A stretch of 64,000 bases of DNA from Natronococcus sp. AD-5 (GCF_030734285.1 NZ_CP132294.1:1550001-1614000); one strand, 5' to 3'. Counted from the first letter of the stretch, positions 7,947-17,433 are shown. The notes: generated by a model not told the origin, from the letters alone. Program-made: numbers and translations.

Positions 7947-10772
7947 TTAATCCCAGAACGACTGGGTGCGGGCGTACTCGCGCTCCTTCGAGAGGATGTC
8001 CCGGTAGAAGTCCTCCTCGTTCTCCCGGAGCTTGCTGATGATCTGCGCCGCGTTGTGCGGGCCGACGCCGCGAGCGGCCATCGCGATCACGGCCTGCTTG
8101 CCGTGGCCCTGAACGAGGCTCGCGCTCCGGAACGCGCGCCGGGTCATCCGCTCCTGTTCCTCGTCTTTCTCCTCGGCGCGAACCGCCGCGACGACCTCGT
8201 CGGCCCACGGGTTCAGCGCCGCGATCCGCGTCGAGCCGCACTCGGGACACTCCGGCCGGTCGGCGACCCGTCTGACCTTCGTCTTCACCTTCCACTCCTC
8301 GCAGTGCGTACACAGCAGGATGACGCGATCGTTCCGGATGCGCTCTTTGACCGTCTCGATGACGCTGGCGTCGGCGTTCTCGGGCGCGAGCAGCTCCTTG
8401 CCGGAGGAGCGCCCGCCTAGCCCGACCGGGGTTCGTCCGCGGTGGGTGACGAGGTCGAGTTCGCCCGACTGGATCTCCTCGAGTACGCGACCCGCGCGGT
8501 CGACGTCCAGATCCTCGTGGAACACCTCGCGGATCGCCTCGTCGTACATCGGCGTCTCCTCGAGCGCGGCGAGGAGCCGCTCGTTCGACATCCGGCCCGA
8601 CCCCTGCCAGCGCTTGAGCGCGCCGAACTTCGCGGAGACCTGGGCGAGCCGGAAGGCGAGCGCGTCCGAGCCCTTCAGCCCCAATTCGACGATCGTCTCG
8701 ACGTGGTTCGGATCGGTCTCCTCGAGCACCTCCAGCACGTCGCTCGTCGCGATCGAGGTCGGGACCTCGAGTTCGATCCGGTAGGGATCCGTCTCGAGTC
8801 CCACCGACGAACCGGCCCGCTGGCCGAGCAGCGCCGACAGCACGCGGCCGAGCGTCTCGTTCGCCTTGTGTCCGAAGGGGGCGTTGAGGACGATCGTCCG
8901 ACCCCGACGCTCGAGGACGAGCCGGTCGGCCGTCGGCATCGGCGCCTCGGCGTCGACCTGGTCCTCGAGCTGCGAGCAGGCCTCGGCGAGGGTGTACTCG
9001 TCGGCCGGATACCGGTTCGCGAGTTCGCGGCCGACTGCGGCGGCGTCGGCCCCCTGCTGGAGTTGGGGCTCGGCAACCGAACGGATTTCGCCGACCTCGC
9101 CGGCGACGGCTGCGGGGACCGGGATCTCCTGGCCGATCCACGACGGGACCTCGCCGGCGGGGTCCTCGATCGGACTCACTTTTACCTTCCCATCGTCGTC
9201 GTCGATCTCGGCGATCCGCCACATCTCGCCGCGCTGGATGAACACCTCGCCCGGCTGGGCGAAGTTGACCACGAACCGCTCGTCTAAGGTCCCGATCCGC
9301 GAGCCCGAGGCGATGTCGTGGACCTCGTAGGTCTCCTCGTCGGGGATCATCGAGAGGTTCGCGTAGACGTACTGCCAGGTCCCGCCGGTCGTCTCGATGC
9401 GCTCTTCGCTCTCGTCGAACCAGACGATCCGGTTGCGGTGTAGCTCTCCCAAGATATCGCGGATCGTCTCCTCGGCGACGTTCCGGAACGGGTACGCGCG
9501 CGTGATCGTCTCGACGGCCTCCTCGACGCGGGTCGCGCCGCGGCTCTGGACGATCGCCGGGAGCTGGTTCGCGACGACGTCGAGGCTTCCCTCGTGGATC
9601 GCCGCCGGCTCGACCTCGCCGTCGCGGGCGCGGCGCGCGATCGACAGCGCCTCGAACGCGTCGTCCGGACGGGTCGTGACGATCGTCCCGCTCGAGACCT
9701 CGTCCTGGCGGTGGCCCGCCCGGCCGATCCGCTGGAGGAGCCGGGCGACCTGGCGCGGGCTCTGGTACTGGATCACGTGGTCGACGCGCCCGACGTCGAT
9801 CCCGAGCTCCATCGAGGAGGTACAGAGCAGGGCGTCGAGTTCGCCGGCCTTGAACCGATCCTCGACGTCGATCCGGGCCTCCTTCGAGAGCGAGCCGTGG
9901 TGGACGCCGATCGGCAGGTCGAGTTCGGTAAACCGCGAGCCGAGCGCCTCGGCGGTCTGGCGGGTGTTGACGAAGATCAGCGTCGACTCGTGTTCCGCGA
10001 CGAGGTCGCGGATCAGCCGGACGTGACTCGCCGTCGAGGCGTCGGTCACGAGCGCTCCGGCGAGCTCCTCGTCCTCCTCCGTAACCGCGGGGCTGCGGAC
10101 GGTAACGTCGACGTTGCTGCCGACATCGATCTCGCGGATCTCGCACGCGCGACCGCCCGTGAGGAACCGTCCCACGGATTCGGGATCGCCGACCGTCGCC
10201 GAGAGGCCGATCCGCTGCATCCCGCCGGCGAGATCGCGGAGGCGCTCGAGTCCGATCGACAGCTGCGCCCCTCGCTTCGAGGCCGCGAGTTCGTGAACCT
10301 CGTCGATCACGACGTGGGAGACGTCCTCGAGCGCTTCCCGGAGGCGTTCGCCGGTGAGCATCGCCTGCAGCGTCTCCGGCGTCGTCACGAGGACGTCCGG
10401 CGGATCCTCGGCCTGCTTGCCCCGCTGGTACTGTGTCGTATCGCCGTGGCGAACGTCGACCTCGAGGTCCAGGTACTCGCCCCACCACTCGAGGCGTTCG
10501 CGCATGTCGCGGTTGAGCGCCCGCAGCGGGGTGACGTAGAGCGCGCCGAACCCCTCGGGCTGTTCGTCGACCAGGTGGTCGAAGACGGGCAGCATCGCCG
10601 TCTCGGTCTTGCCACTCCCGGTCGGCGCGATCACGAGCGTGTTTTCGCCGGCCGACAGCGGCGGAATCGCGAGTCGCTGCGGCGCCGTCGGCGTCGAAAA
10701 ACCGCGTTCGGAAAGCGCCCCGCGAACCGTCGCACCGAGGTGCGTAAAGGCGGCGACGTCTCCCTCAGTCAT
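7947..10772 (-). CDS. lhr: Lhr-type superfamily 2 DNA helicase
   Basis: A 941-residue ATP-dependent helicase. Motif I APTGSGKTE lies near residue 48, the DEVH box (VVIDEVHELAASKRG) near 154, motif III LSATVGD, and motif VI QRIGRAGHR in the second RecA domain. The Lhr winged-helix and beta-barrel core fills the middle. Near 815-845 a four-cysteine cluster (CTHC...CPEC) forms a zinc ribbon, followed by a helical stretch with a hairpin-like VQGHGKQAVIAMAARGVGP (HhH-like). Archaeal Lhr enzymes are DNA-repair helicases translocating on single strands (family knowledge). The ATG at 10772 is preferred to the upstream frame extension, which lies in the promoter. Confidence 0.93.
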   Translation of the reverse strand: MTEGDVAAFTHLGATVRGALSERGFSTPTAPQRLAIPPLSAGENTLVIAPTGSGKTETAMLPVFDHLVDEQPEGFGALYVTPLRALNRDMRERLEWWGEYLDLEVDVRHGDTTQYQRGKQAEDPPDVLVTTPETLQAMLTGERLREALEDVSHVVIDEVHELAASKRGAQLSIGLERLRDLAGGMQRIGLSATVGDPESVGRFLTGGRACEIREIDVGSNVDVTVRSPAVTEEDEELAGALVTDASTASHVRLIRDLVAEHESTLIFVNTRQTAEALGSRFTELDLPIGVHHGSLSKEARIDVEDRFKAGELDALLCTSSMELGIDVGRVDHVIQYQSPRQVARLLQRIGRAGHRQDEVSSGTIVTTRPDDAFEALSIARRARDGEVEPAAIHEGSLDVVANQLPAIVQSRGATRVEEAVETITRAYPFRNVAEETIRDILGELHRNRIVWFDESEERIETTGGTWQYVYANLSMIPDEETYEVHDIASGSRIGTLDERFVVNFAQPGEVFIQRGEMWRIAEIDDDDGKVKVSPIEDPAGEVPSWIGQEIPVPAAVAGEVGEIRSVAEPQLQQGADAAAVGRELANRYPADEYTLAEACSQLEDQVDAEAPMPTADRLVLERRGRTIVLNAPFGHKANETLGRVLSALLGQRAGSSVGLETDPYRIELEVPTSIATSDVLEVLEETDPNHVETIVELGLKGSDALAFRLAQVSAKFGALKRWQGSGRMSNERLLAALEETPMYDEAIREVFHEDLDVDRAGRVLEEIQSGELDLVTHRGRTPVGLGGRSSGKELLAPENADASVIETVKERIRNDRVILLCTHCEEWKVKTKVRRVADRPECPECGSTRIAALNPWADEVVAAVRAEEKDEEQERMTRRAFRSASLVQGHGKQAVIAMAARGVGPHNAAQIISKLRENEEDFYRDILSKEREYARTQSFWD

Positions 10773-11166
10773 CGATGGTTCTACGGTCGAACGGCGGATA
10801 AGCACCACGTTTCATCCCGCCGAGAGTGGTTGCAGCTGACGCAAACAGACGGATGACTGCGAACACACCGGTCGATTCCTTCCTCGGATTTTTCGCGGAT
10901 ATCGCTCTCGCGTTCGCTGTCCACTCCGGGTCGAACTCGCGATAAAATCATCTTCGTCACTCACTATCTTGATCGGTTCGGTCCGTTCATCCCCGACATT
11001 GGATTCCGCGCGTAAAGCGAACTCCTCGCAGTTCTAGATCGGTACTGTATCAGGTAGAATATTAGTTTCTAGTAGTAAACAGTAACTCTATTCTGGCACT
11101 AGGATTTACTTCCGTGTGAAGATCGCATCAGATCTGATCCGAGGCCAAGAGAATCGGTTGTCGTTC
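10773..11166. other. Intergenic region, AT-rich, no gene seen
   Basis: Both flanking genes are transcribed leftwards. The part at 11040-11120 is clearly AT-rich and contains repeated tag/tagta steps (for example tagtttctagtagtaaacagt), but I could not define a promoter, tRNA or protein. It probably contains the lhr promoter near its left end and the 3' region of the aminotransferase gene at its right. Confidence 0.45.
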
Positions 11167-12474
11167 TCAGGCGGTCGCCTCGAGTGCCATCCGGAGTTCA
11201 CTGACGGCGTACTCGAGTTGGTCCCGAGAAATCGTCAGGGGCGGTTGGAAGCGCATGACGTTCTTGTAGTAGCCGCCCACGCCCATGACGACGTTTGATT
11301 CGTCCTGAAGATACTCGCTCACTGCCGACGCGCGATCGTTATCCGGTTGCGGAGCGACGTTTCGCGGCCCCGTCGTATTCGGCTCTACGAGTTCGACACC
11401 CCACATCAAGCCGAGTCCACGCGCTTGTCCGACGGCGTCGTACTCGTCCTCAAGTGCCTCGAGCTCGGCCCCGAGCCAGCGTCCGTGTTCGCGAGTGGCG
11501 TCGATGATTCCGTCTTGCAGTTCGTCGATAGTCGCCAGCGCAGCGGCACACGCCACCGGATTGCCGCCGAACGTCGAGAGGTGGTCGCCGGACTCGAACG
11601 CGTTCGCAATCTCTTCGGAGGCCGTGAATGCGCCGAGCGGAAGTCCGTTCGCGATCCCCTTCGCCTGCGTCAGGATGTCGGGCTCAACGTCGAAGTGGCT
11701 GCTCGCAAATAGTTCTCCGGTTCGACCATAACCGGTCTGGACCTCGTCGATGATGAGAAGCGCGCCGTGATCGTGGGCAATCTCCTTGATACGCTCGAGC
11801 CACCCCCGTGAAGGGACGATGATTCCCGCTTCGCCCATAACCGGTTCGACGACGACCGCCGCGAGGTCCCCACTCGTGTGGGATCCGATAATCCGTTCCA
11901 GTTCGTCGGCACAACGTGCGTCGCACTGATCGCCGTTACATCGCGGACAGCGGTAGCCGTACGGTGGTGCGGTGTGAGCGACGTCGTTGAGCGTCGGTGC
12001 CATCCCCCGTTTATAGGCGTTGTTTCCCGTCAGCGCGAGACTCCCGAGGGTACGGCCGTGAAAACCCATCTCCAGCGCGATGACTTCCTTCGAGCCGGTG
12101 TACTTTCGTGCGAGCTTGACGGCGCCCTCGACGGCTTCCGTCCCGGAGTTACAAAAGAACGTCTTCCGCAGGTCGCCCGGCGTTACGTCGGCGATCGTTT
12201 CGGCGAGACTCGCCACCGGCTCGTTCGGATGGACGTACGAACAGCCGTGGACGAACTCGTCGAGTTGGGCCTTCGCAGCATCGACGACAGCATCGTTTCC
12301 GTGCCCGACGTTCGTAACCGAAATCCCAGAGAAGACGTCGAGATACTCGTTCCCCTCGAAATCCTCGAGCGTACATCCGGACGCCCGCTTTACCGGGACG
12401 TTCAACGACTTCCAGATGGGCATCACGTAATCGTCATACGCGGACGCGACGAGTTTATTCGAACTCCGTTCCAT
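11167..12474 (-). CDS. Class III PLP-dependent aminotransferase
   Basis: A 435-residue cytoplasmic transaminase. Key motifs: FFCNSGTEAVEGA (phosphate-binding), ALEMGFHGRTLG, IIDEVQTGYGRTG (Asp contacting the pyridine N) and the PLP lysine in ILTQAKGIANGLPLG. An HLSTFGGNPVACAAA stretch completes the second substrate site. Family members act on 4-aminobutyrate, alanine/glyoxylate, ornithine or taurine; sequence alone does not choose. The segment YRCPRCNGDQCDARC carries four cysteines. The ATG at 12474 is chosen: a TATA-like element (agtttattag on this strand) is 27-36 nt upstream; a GTG 18 nt further out is possible. Neighbours are a divergent Lrp regulator and an amino-acid permease, suggesting amino-acid catabolism. 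Confidence 0.9.
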   Translation of the reverse strand: MERSSNKLVASAYDDYVMPIWKSLNVPVKRASGCTLEDFEGNEYLDVFSGISVTNVGHGNDAVVDAAKAQLDEFVHGCSYVHPNEPVASLAETIADVTPGDLRKTFFCNSGTEAVEGAVKLARKYTGSKEVIALEMGFHGRTLGSLALTGNNAYKRGMAPTLNDVAHTAPPYGYRCPRCNGDQCDARCADELERIIGSHTSGDLAAVVVEPVMGEAGIIVPSRGWLERIKEIAHDHGALLIIDEVQTGYGRTGELFASSHFDVEPDILTQAKGIANGLPLGAFTASEEIANAFESGDHLSTFGGNPVACAAALATIDELQDGIIDATREHGRWLGAELEALEDEYDAVGQARGLGLMWGVELVEPNTTGPRNVAPQPDNDRASAVSEYLQDESNVVMGVGGYYKNVMRFQPPLTISRDQLEYAVSELRMALEATA

Positions 12475-12500
12475 TATATCTAAATTCCCCACACTACATC

Positions 12501-12510
12501 CTAATAAACT
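12501..12510 (-). promoter_or_regulatory. TATA-like element of the aminotransferase gene
   Basis: On the minus strand this reads agtttattag, 27-36 nt before the ATG at 12474, the spacing expected of a leaderless or short-leader haloarchaeal mRNA. It lies in the divergent region shared with the Lrp gene. Confidence 0.5.
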
Positions 12511-12651
12511 ATTCTATAGGATACTGGGTTCAAAACACCGGCATCGCTACTCGATCGGGAGCGGGGGAGAGAGCCATCGAGGCGCGTTCCCTGAGCGGGC
12601 GGGTCCCGAATTTAATTCTGGTTCGAAGACGGACCGTTCTTTCGAATGTAG

Positions 12652-12658
12652 TTTATCT
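12652..12658 (+). promoter_or_regulatory. TATA-like element of the Lrp regulator gene
   Basis: The tttatct sequence lies 21-27 nt before the ATG at 12679, consistent with a leaderless transcript. A second AT-rich site (tttaattc near 12611) is further out and could belong to regulator binding. Confidence 0.45.
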
Positions 12659-12678
12659 GTCCGTTCCGTACGCGAAAT

Positions 12679-13167
12679 ATGGACGAACGCAGTATCCGGA
12701 TCCTTCAGGCGGCTGCAGCGCTGGGAACCGGTAGCCCTGACGAGATAGCGGCGTACACCGAGATCCCGAAATCGACGGTTCACTATCGAATCACGAAGCT
12801 CAAAGAGGATGGTACCCTGACGAACGACCTATTCGATGTCGATTTGACGGAGTTAGGTATCGAAATCACGATAATTTCAGAAATCATCGCAGAATACGAC
12901 GAGCAGTACCACAAACGTGTGGGCGAGAAACTCGCCGACATCGAAGGGGTGAATCAGGTATACTTCACAATGGGAGATACCGATTTTATCGCCATTGCGC
13001 ACCTCGCGGACCGCGAGATGGTGCACCGGCTCATCAGCGACTACGAGCGCATCGACGAGGTCGTCCGCACGAGTTCCCAATTCGTCGTCGAGACGATAAA
13101 GGACGAACCCAATCCGCTCAACGACTTCACGTTGGAGACGCTTATCGACATTACCAACGGCGGGTAG
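12679..13167 (+). CDS. Lrp/AsnC family transcriptional regulator
   Basis: A 162-residue DNA-binding protein. N-terminal winged helix-turn-helix (about residues 5-55: RILQAAAALG, SPDEIAAYTEIPKSTVHYRI) is followed by a RAM-like alpha/beta effector domain (IIAEYDEQYHKRVGEKLADIEGVNQVYFTMGDTDFIA). Lrp-family proteins form octamers and sense amino acids. Divergence from the class III aminotransferase (204 nt) and closeness to the APC permease suggest it controls both, sensing their substrate. The pattern is the same as in other haloarchaeal Lrp-controlled catabolic loci; the ligand is unknown. Confidence 0.9.
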   Translation: MDERSIRILQAAAALGTGSPDEIAAYTEIPKSTVHYRITKLKEDGTLTNDLFDVDLTELGIEITIISEIIAEYDEQYHKRVGEKLADIEGVNQVYFTMGDTDFIAIAHLADREMVHRLISDYERIDEVVRTSSQFVVETIKDEPNPLNDFTLETLIDITNGG

Positions 13168-13171
13168 TAAG

Positions 13172-13202
13172 TGAAGTACCTCGTGGGCAAGCCCCGAGGC
13201 AC
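13172..13202. repeat. Imperfect hairpin with CAAG loop between convergent genes (possible IS200/IS605 end)
   Basis: The sequence agtacctcgtgggcaag then ccccgaggcact folds into a stem (agt/act, cctcg/cgagg, ggg/ccc) around a short loop. It sits just after the Lrp stop and before the convergent permease. Its composition resembles the hairpin at about 25348-25380 and the subterminal palindromes of haloarchaeal IS200/IS605 elements. A simple transcription-termination role is equally possible. Confidence 0.4.
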
Positions 13203-13313
13203 TCGTCCTGCTTTCCCTGTAGAATCAGCGAGAGTACCGTTCATCGCTGCCCGTTTCAGTGAGCGATACGATCGCCACTCTCTCGTTCCCGGACGGATTA
13301 GTTCGAAATCGAA

Positions 13314-14711
13314 TTATTCGAGATCCCCCACGCTGAGATCCTCGAGTTCGATCTCCGAGTCCGGCGACGAAACGGAGTAGAGGACCACGCCGAGTATCGT
13401 CCAGAGGAGGACGATCCCCCACTCGTAGGGCCACACGAGCGCCGACGGCCCGCCTGGCAGATACAGCCCGATGAAGCCGACCGTCAAAACGAGTGCGACG
13501 GCCCCGAACACGTAGCCGTACGGAAGTTCGAGCGGACGATTCAAGTCGGGTTCGCGGCGGCGGAGAACGAAGAAGGAGACGACCACGAGGAACCACGCGA
13601 CGACGAGTCCGAGGCCGCTCGCGTTGACGATCCAGATCAACATCTGCTCGCCGAACAGCGGAGCGAAGATCGAGAGGCTGCCGATGAGGACGATGGCGGT
13701 CGACGGCGTGTTGTACTCGGAGTGGAGCGCGCTGATCCGCTTCGGTATCATTCCCGAGTCTGCGAGCGCGAAGACGGCGCGGCTGGCGCCGAGCAAGAAC
13801 GAATTCCAACTCGTCAGGATTCCCGCGATCCCGGCCAGAGCCATAATTCGACCGATCAACTGACTGTCGAAGATCGCTTCCATTGCGGACGCGGCGGGAA
13901 GCGGACTCTCGACGAGTTCGAAACCGGGCATCGCCTGCCCGGACGCCCAGATAACGCCGATGTAAAACAGCGCGGCGAGCGAGACGGACGCGGGGATGAG
14001 TAATCCGATCAAACGGGGAGACACATCCGCCTCTTCGGCCGATTGCGGTATCACGTCGAATCCGACGAACATGAACGGCGTCATGATCGCAACCGTAGCC
14101 ACGCCGGCGGCGCCGACATCGGAAAGCGGCGGATTCGACTGCGACTGCCCGTTTAGGAGGGCGCCGACGACGAGCATGATCCCCGCGAGACCGATGACGA
14201 GCGCCAGCAGCGTTTGGAACTGAGCTGCGGGCTTCACGCCCCGATAGTTAAGCGCCGTCATTACGATAGCACCGATGCCACCGACGACGATCCACGATGC
14301 GTAAACGGGCTCTCCGGCCACCGTCCACAGTTCACCGACGTTGAATCCGGGGACGATGTACGCCATCGCGGACGGCAGTGCGATGACCTCGAAAACGACG
14401 ACGCCGACGTATCCGAGCACGAGCGCCCAGGTACACGCGAACGAACCGATCGGACCGAGTGCGCGAAAGCTGTACACGTGTTCGCCCCCAACGAACGGCA
14501 TCGCAGAAGCCAGTTCGCCGTAAATCAGTCCGACAACGCACACCATCACCGCGCCGACGACGAATCCGAGAACGGAACCGCTAACTCCGGCTTCATCGAT
14601 CCAAAACCCGGTCTGAATGATCCATCCCCATCCGATCATCGCACCGAACGCGAGGACGAAGAGGTCCTTCTTCGTCAAAATTCGTTCGAACTGATTGTTA
14701 CTTTCACTCAT
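13314..14711 (-). CDS. APC-superfamily amino-acid permease
   Basis: A 465-residue integral membrane protein with about 12 hydrophobic segments. It begins MSESNNQFERILTKKDLFV and enters the first membrane helix with GAMIGWGWIIQTG, the glycine-rich unwound helix of APC/LeuT-fold transporters. Other features are ALNYRGVKPAAQFQT after TM5 and FVGFDVIPQSAEE, the conserved TM6 region. It probably imports an amino acid or amine by proton or sodium symport. The ATG at 14711 is preceded by an AT-rich element (atatatagaa on this strand, 14751-14760). With the aminotransferase and Lrp gene it forms a plausible uptake-and-degradation locus. Confidence 0.9.
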   Translation of the reverse strand: MSESNNQFERILTKKDLFVLAFGAMIGWGWIIQTGFWIDEAGVSGSVLGFVVGAVMVCVVGLIYGELASAMPFVGGEHVYSFRALGPIGSFACTWALVLGYVGVVVFEVIALPSAMAYIVPGFNVGELWTVAGEPVYASWIVVGGIGAIVMTALNYRGVKPAAQFQTLLALVIGLAGIMLVVGALLNGQSQSNPPLSDVGAAGVATVAIMTPFMFVGFDVIPQSAEEADVSPRLIGLLIPASVSLAALFYIGVIWASGQAMPGFELVESPLPAASAMEAIFDSQLIGRIMALAGIAGILTSWNSFLLGASRAVFALADSGMIPKRISALHSEYNTPSTAIVLIGSLSIFAPLFGEQMLIWIVNASGLGLVVAWFLVVVSFFVLRRREPDLNRPLELPYGYVFGAVALVLTVGFIGLYLPGGPSALVWPYEWGIVLLWTILGVVLYSVSSPDSEIELEDLSVGDLE

Positions 14712-15182
14712 ACCATCTACTGCCGAACGGTAGAACTTAACACTACCTATTTCTATATATTTGAACCTAGTACCTGTTGACCACAATACTTCGGACAGGA
14801 GCCAACCCATCCGAAATACGCATCTGCCACCAGGCGGCTCGAAACTACACTTGAGCGAAATAGCGCCCTATTTTCAAATGGGCGGTATAGATGTAAAACC
14901 GGCGCGTCGATACGCCACGGACGAATCAACACGGGTTACGACTGGTACCGTAATGAAGGCGTCTGAGACGCGGGTATCGTTCTCGGACGCAGTCCGGGAC
15001 CGGTCCGAACGATCGCTCGCGTCAACCGTACACCCGTTTTACTCCTGCCACCCGAGGGGTCGCGCACGTCGCAGTTGAGTGTTCGAAACGGATGACATAG
15101 AGCGCGTTTTCGCTGGCCGATGACGAGCGGATAAGTGCCACGTTCGCGGTACGCGGCGAAGCGCACGGACGCGTCGATACCG
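14712..15182. other. Intergenic region, no supported gene
   Basis: This stretch of 471 nt holds the permease promoter near 14750. Open frames of about 90-105 codons exist on both strands, but they have shadow-like composition (many Arg, Ser, Pro) and no recognisable motif. No repeat or RNA fold was evident. Confidence 0.45.
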
Positions 15183-15668
15183 CTACGCTTCGTCTTCCTG
15201 TTCCCCGTCATCCTCGCGGACCTCGCCGGCGACGTCCTCGTCGATCGTCATCTCGCCCGGCGTCGCGGGTTCGTCCCGTACGTCGGACGCCGCCCGCTCG
15301 TCGATCGCTTCGGGCGAGCGTTCCTCGGCGGTGAAATCCGCGTTCGTCCCGTCGTCGATCGGATCGGCGTCGTCGCTCGCGTCAGGGTCGGTCGCCGCCT
15401 CCGTTCGGGCGGTCTCGTCGGACGCTCCGATCTCGATCCGCGTCCGTCCGCTCGGCGTGGATCCGCCACGCCGCTTTCTGACGTCGTCGACCGCGGCCGC
15501 CGGACCGACCGACTCGAGATACCGGGCCGCGAGGTCGGCGAGGACGATGAGGGCGATCCCGACGACCGCGAGGCGTACGATCCGCCCGACCCGAACCGGC
15601 GTGACGAGCGAGGTCGTCAACCGCGCGTTCGACCTGGTCGACTCGCTGCTGGCGGCTCGAAAACCCAT
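15183..15668 (-). CDS. Hypothetical single-pass membrane protein with acidic tail
   Basis: A 161-residue protein with one predicted membrane helix (about residues 28-47: RIVRLAVVGIALIVLADLAARYL) after a short basic N-terminus, then a long, very acidic Asp/Glu/Thr/Ala-rich tail lacking cysteines. The topology suggests the positive N-terminus inside and the tail either side. I recognise no family. It is divergent from the surface-protein gene and has no operon partner. Confidence 0.6.
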   Translation of the reverse strand: MGFRAASSESTRSNARLTTSLVTPVRVGRIVRLAVVGIALIVLADLAARYLESVGPAAAVDDVRKRRGGSTPSGRTRIEIGASDETARTEAATDPDASDDADPIDDGTNADFTAEERSPEAIDERAASDVRDEPATPGEMTIDEDVAGEVREDDGEQEDEA

Positions 15669-16038
15669 CAGGCTAGTTTCACCCGATATCGGTAAATCGA
15701 TTCGGCGTGCGCAAGCAAGTCCCGGTTCGGGTGACCGTGGTCGCGTTTGGTGCCCGCTACCGGACGGGCCGCGGATACCTGTCCGGCCGTGAACGATGAG
15801 TAGCCGGCTCCTACCGACGGGTAGGTCACGGATAGTATACTTCCGTGCTCTCGGCGGTACACCCGGATGATCACTACAGGTTCGAGACAGTCATCGGATC
15901 GAATGACTCGAGGCGGAGAGACTCGAGTCGTAACGATTCGCGAGGGAGCGATCGCGCGCCGGCGCGCGGACTCGATCGAGCAGCCGCGAACCACCGCGCC
16001 GCGGAGCGACCGCGAGACGGTCGCCGCTTCGGTGTAAC
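15669..16038. other. Intergenic region, no gene seen
   Basis: This 370-nt gap lies between divergent genes and must hold both promoters. It contains direct and inverted cgagtcg/gactcg steps (around 15905-15935) and a GC-rich cgcgcgccggcgcgcg stretch near 15950-15970. I see no coding frame with convincing composition. Confidence 0.4.
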
Positions 16039-17025
16039 ATGGCCCGCGATCGTACCCTCTCGGACGGCCGCGCTGCGGTCGTCAGCGGGCTCCTCGCGGT
16101 GGTCGCCGGACTTCTCGCGGTCGGTCTCCTCGTTGCGACGCCGGCCGTGGGATCGGCGACGGCCACCGGCGTTGCCGTCTCCGAAGAGGCCTACCAGCAA
16201 CCCGTTCCGGAGCCGGGCGATCCGTACTTCGAAGCGGCCGCGGACGACGGCAGCTGGATCAGTTACATCAATCCCCGCGACGAGTACCGCAGCCCGTACC
16301 TCGGCGACGGCTCCGGAAAGATCTGCGTCACGCTACTCAACGAGGCGGGCGAGCCGATCGTCGGCGAAACGGTCCCGAACACGACCGTCACGGTGCCGAC
16401 CGGCGACGAAATCGGGTGGCACACCCGCGCCGACCCGATGGTCGTCGAGTACCCGCTGACGGACAACTACGAGCGACCGCTCGACGCCGACCAGTTCGGG
16501 ACGACCTCCGAGTTGCCCCAGGGCGACGGCTACCTCGACGCACACTGCATCGAGACGCACGGCAATCCCGAGACCGCCACGATCGAGTACGGCGAGGTCG
16601 AGATCGACGGCGAGCACGCCGATCGGATCGAGGTCGTCGGATACGTACAGCAGCAGCCGGGAGGGGACGGCTGGGACACCTCCGTCGACCCGATCGAGGA
16701 CGCCGAATCCTACGAGGACGCCGGCGGTAGCTGGACCTACCGACCGGACGCGTCGCACGGGCAGGTCGTCGCGGTCCTCCAGCTGACCGGCGGCGAGCAC
16801 GTCGACGGCGACAACGAGACGAACGCGGATCGAGACCAGAACGGGAACGACGACACGTCGGTGGAGAACGACGCAACCCGTGACGATACCGACGACGCGG
16901 ACGGAGCGGCCGGCGACGGGACCGCAAGCGGCGCCAACGCCATCCCCGGATTCGGTGCCGGAGCCGCCGTACTCGCGCTCTCGATCGCCGCGTTCGCCGC
17001 GCACCGGCGGTCGTCTCGAGAGTGA
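16039..17025 (+). CDS. Secreted surface protein with PGF-CTERM sorting signal
   Basis: A 328-residue exported protein. It has a hydrophobic signal segment at residues 12-37 ending near VGSATA, a mature domain with NPRDEYRSPYLGDGSGKICV and Tyr/Trp-rich strands, and a Thr/Asn/Asp-rich, glycosylatable linker (about 255-300). The C-terminus is the tripartite PGF-CTERM signal: IPGFG, a hydrophobic helix (AGAAVLALSIAAFAA) and a basic tail (HRRSSRE). Archaeosortase A would cleave here and attach a lipid (family knowledge). The mature domain is unrecognised; similar haloarchaeal proteins are annotated only as hypothetical. It stands alone. Confidence 0.85.
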   Translation: MARDRTLSDGRAAVVSGLLAVVAGLLAVGLLVATPAVGSATATGVAVSEEAYQQPVPEPGDPYFEAAADDGSWISYINPRDEYRSPYLGDGSGKICVTLLNEAGEPIVGETVPNTTVTVPTGDEIGWHTRADPMVVEYPLTDNYERPLDADQFGTTSELPQGDGYLDAHCIETHGNPETATIEYGEVEIDGEHADRIEVVGYVQQQPGGDGWDTSVDPIEDAESYEDAGGSWTYRPDASHGQVVAVLQLTGGEHVDGDNETNADRDQNGNDDTSVENDATRDDTDDADGAAGDGTASGANAIPGFGAGAAVLALSIAAFAAHRRSSRE

Positions 17026-17169
17026 CGATCGCCGGGCGAACCGAATCGATCGACGGGAGCGGTGGGGCCGTACGCCGAGGTCGCCCCGCTCCGTCGGACG
17101 CGACCAATAGCGTCTTGTGCGACAACACCGTTTCGGTTACCGAACGCTGACGCCGAGTTCGAGCTACCC

Positions 17170-17418
17170 ATGACCGACAATAGTGCCGAGTGGATGGAAC
17201 CCCTGGACGACGAGATTCTCGAATTACTGCAGGACGAGGACGTTTTCATGCCCGATCAGATCGCCGACGAGGTGGAGCCCCGCGCCCCCCACGTGGCCTA
17301 CCGGTGTCGCGAACTCGCCGATCACGGCCTCGTGACGAAGCACGCGCCCGGGATGTACGACATCACCGAGCGGGGCGAGCGGTACCTCGCGGGCGACCTC
17401 GAGTCAGACGACGCGTAG
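17170..17418 (+). CDS. Small winged-helix protein (PhiH1-repressor-like)
   Basis: An 82-residue one-domain wHTH: MEPLDDEILELLQDEDVF, then QIADEVEPRAPHVAYRCRELADHGLVTK as the recognition part and GMYDITERGERYLAGDL as the wing. This profile is common for short haloarchaeal DNA-binding proteins related to the PhiH1 repressor. The ATG follows an acidic non-conserved upstream frame that I reject. It is convergent with the thioredoxin-like gene (15 nt between the stops). Confidence 0.82.
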   Translation: MTDNSAEWMEPLDDEILELLQDEDVFMPDQIADEVEPRAPHVAYRCRELADHGLVTKHAPGMYDITERGERYLAGDLESDDA

Positions 17419-17433
17419 CCTTCTTCCCGGCCG

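Noticed and set aside
10795-15160. Similar gcggataag...ccacgtt strings near 10795 and 15128
   Set aside because: Only about 20 nt with mismatches and different contexts; could be chance, and no third copy was noticed.
14936-15211. A 91-codon minus-strand frame before the surface-protein region
   Set aside because: Arg/Ser/Thr-rich with no motif and in an intergenic gap; typical of random frames in GC-rich DNA.
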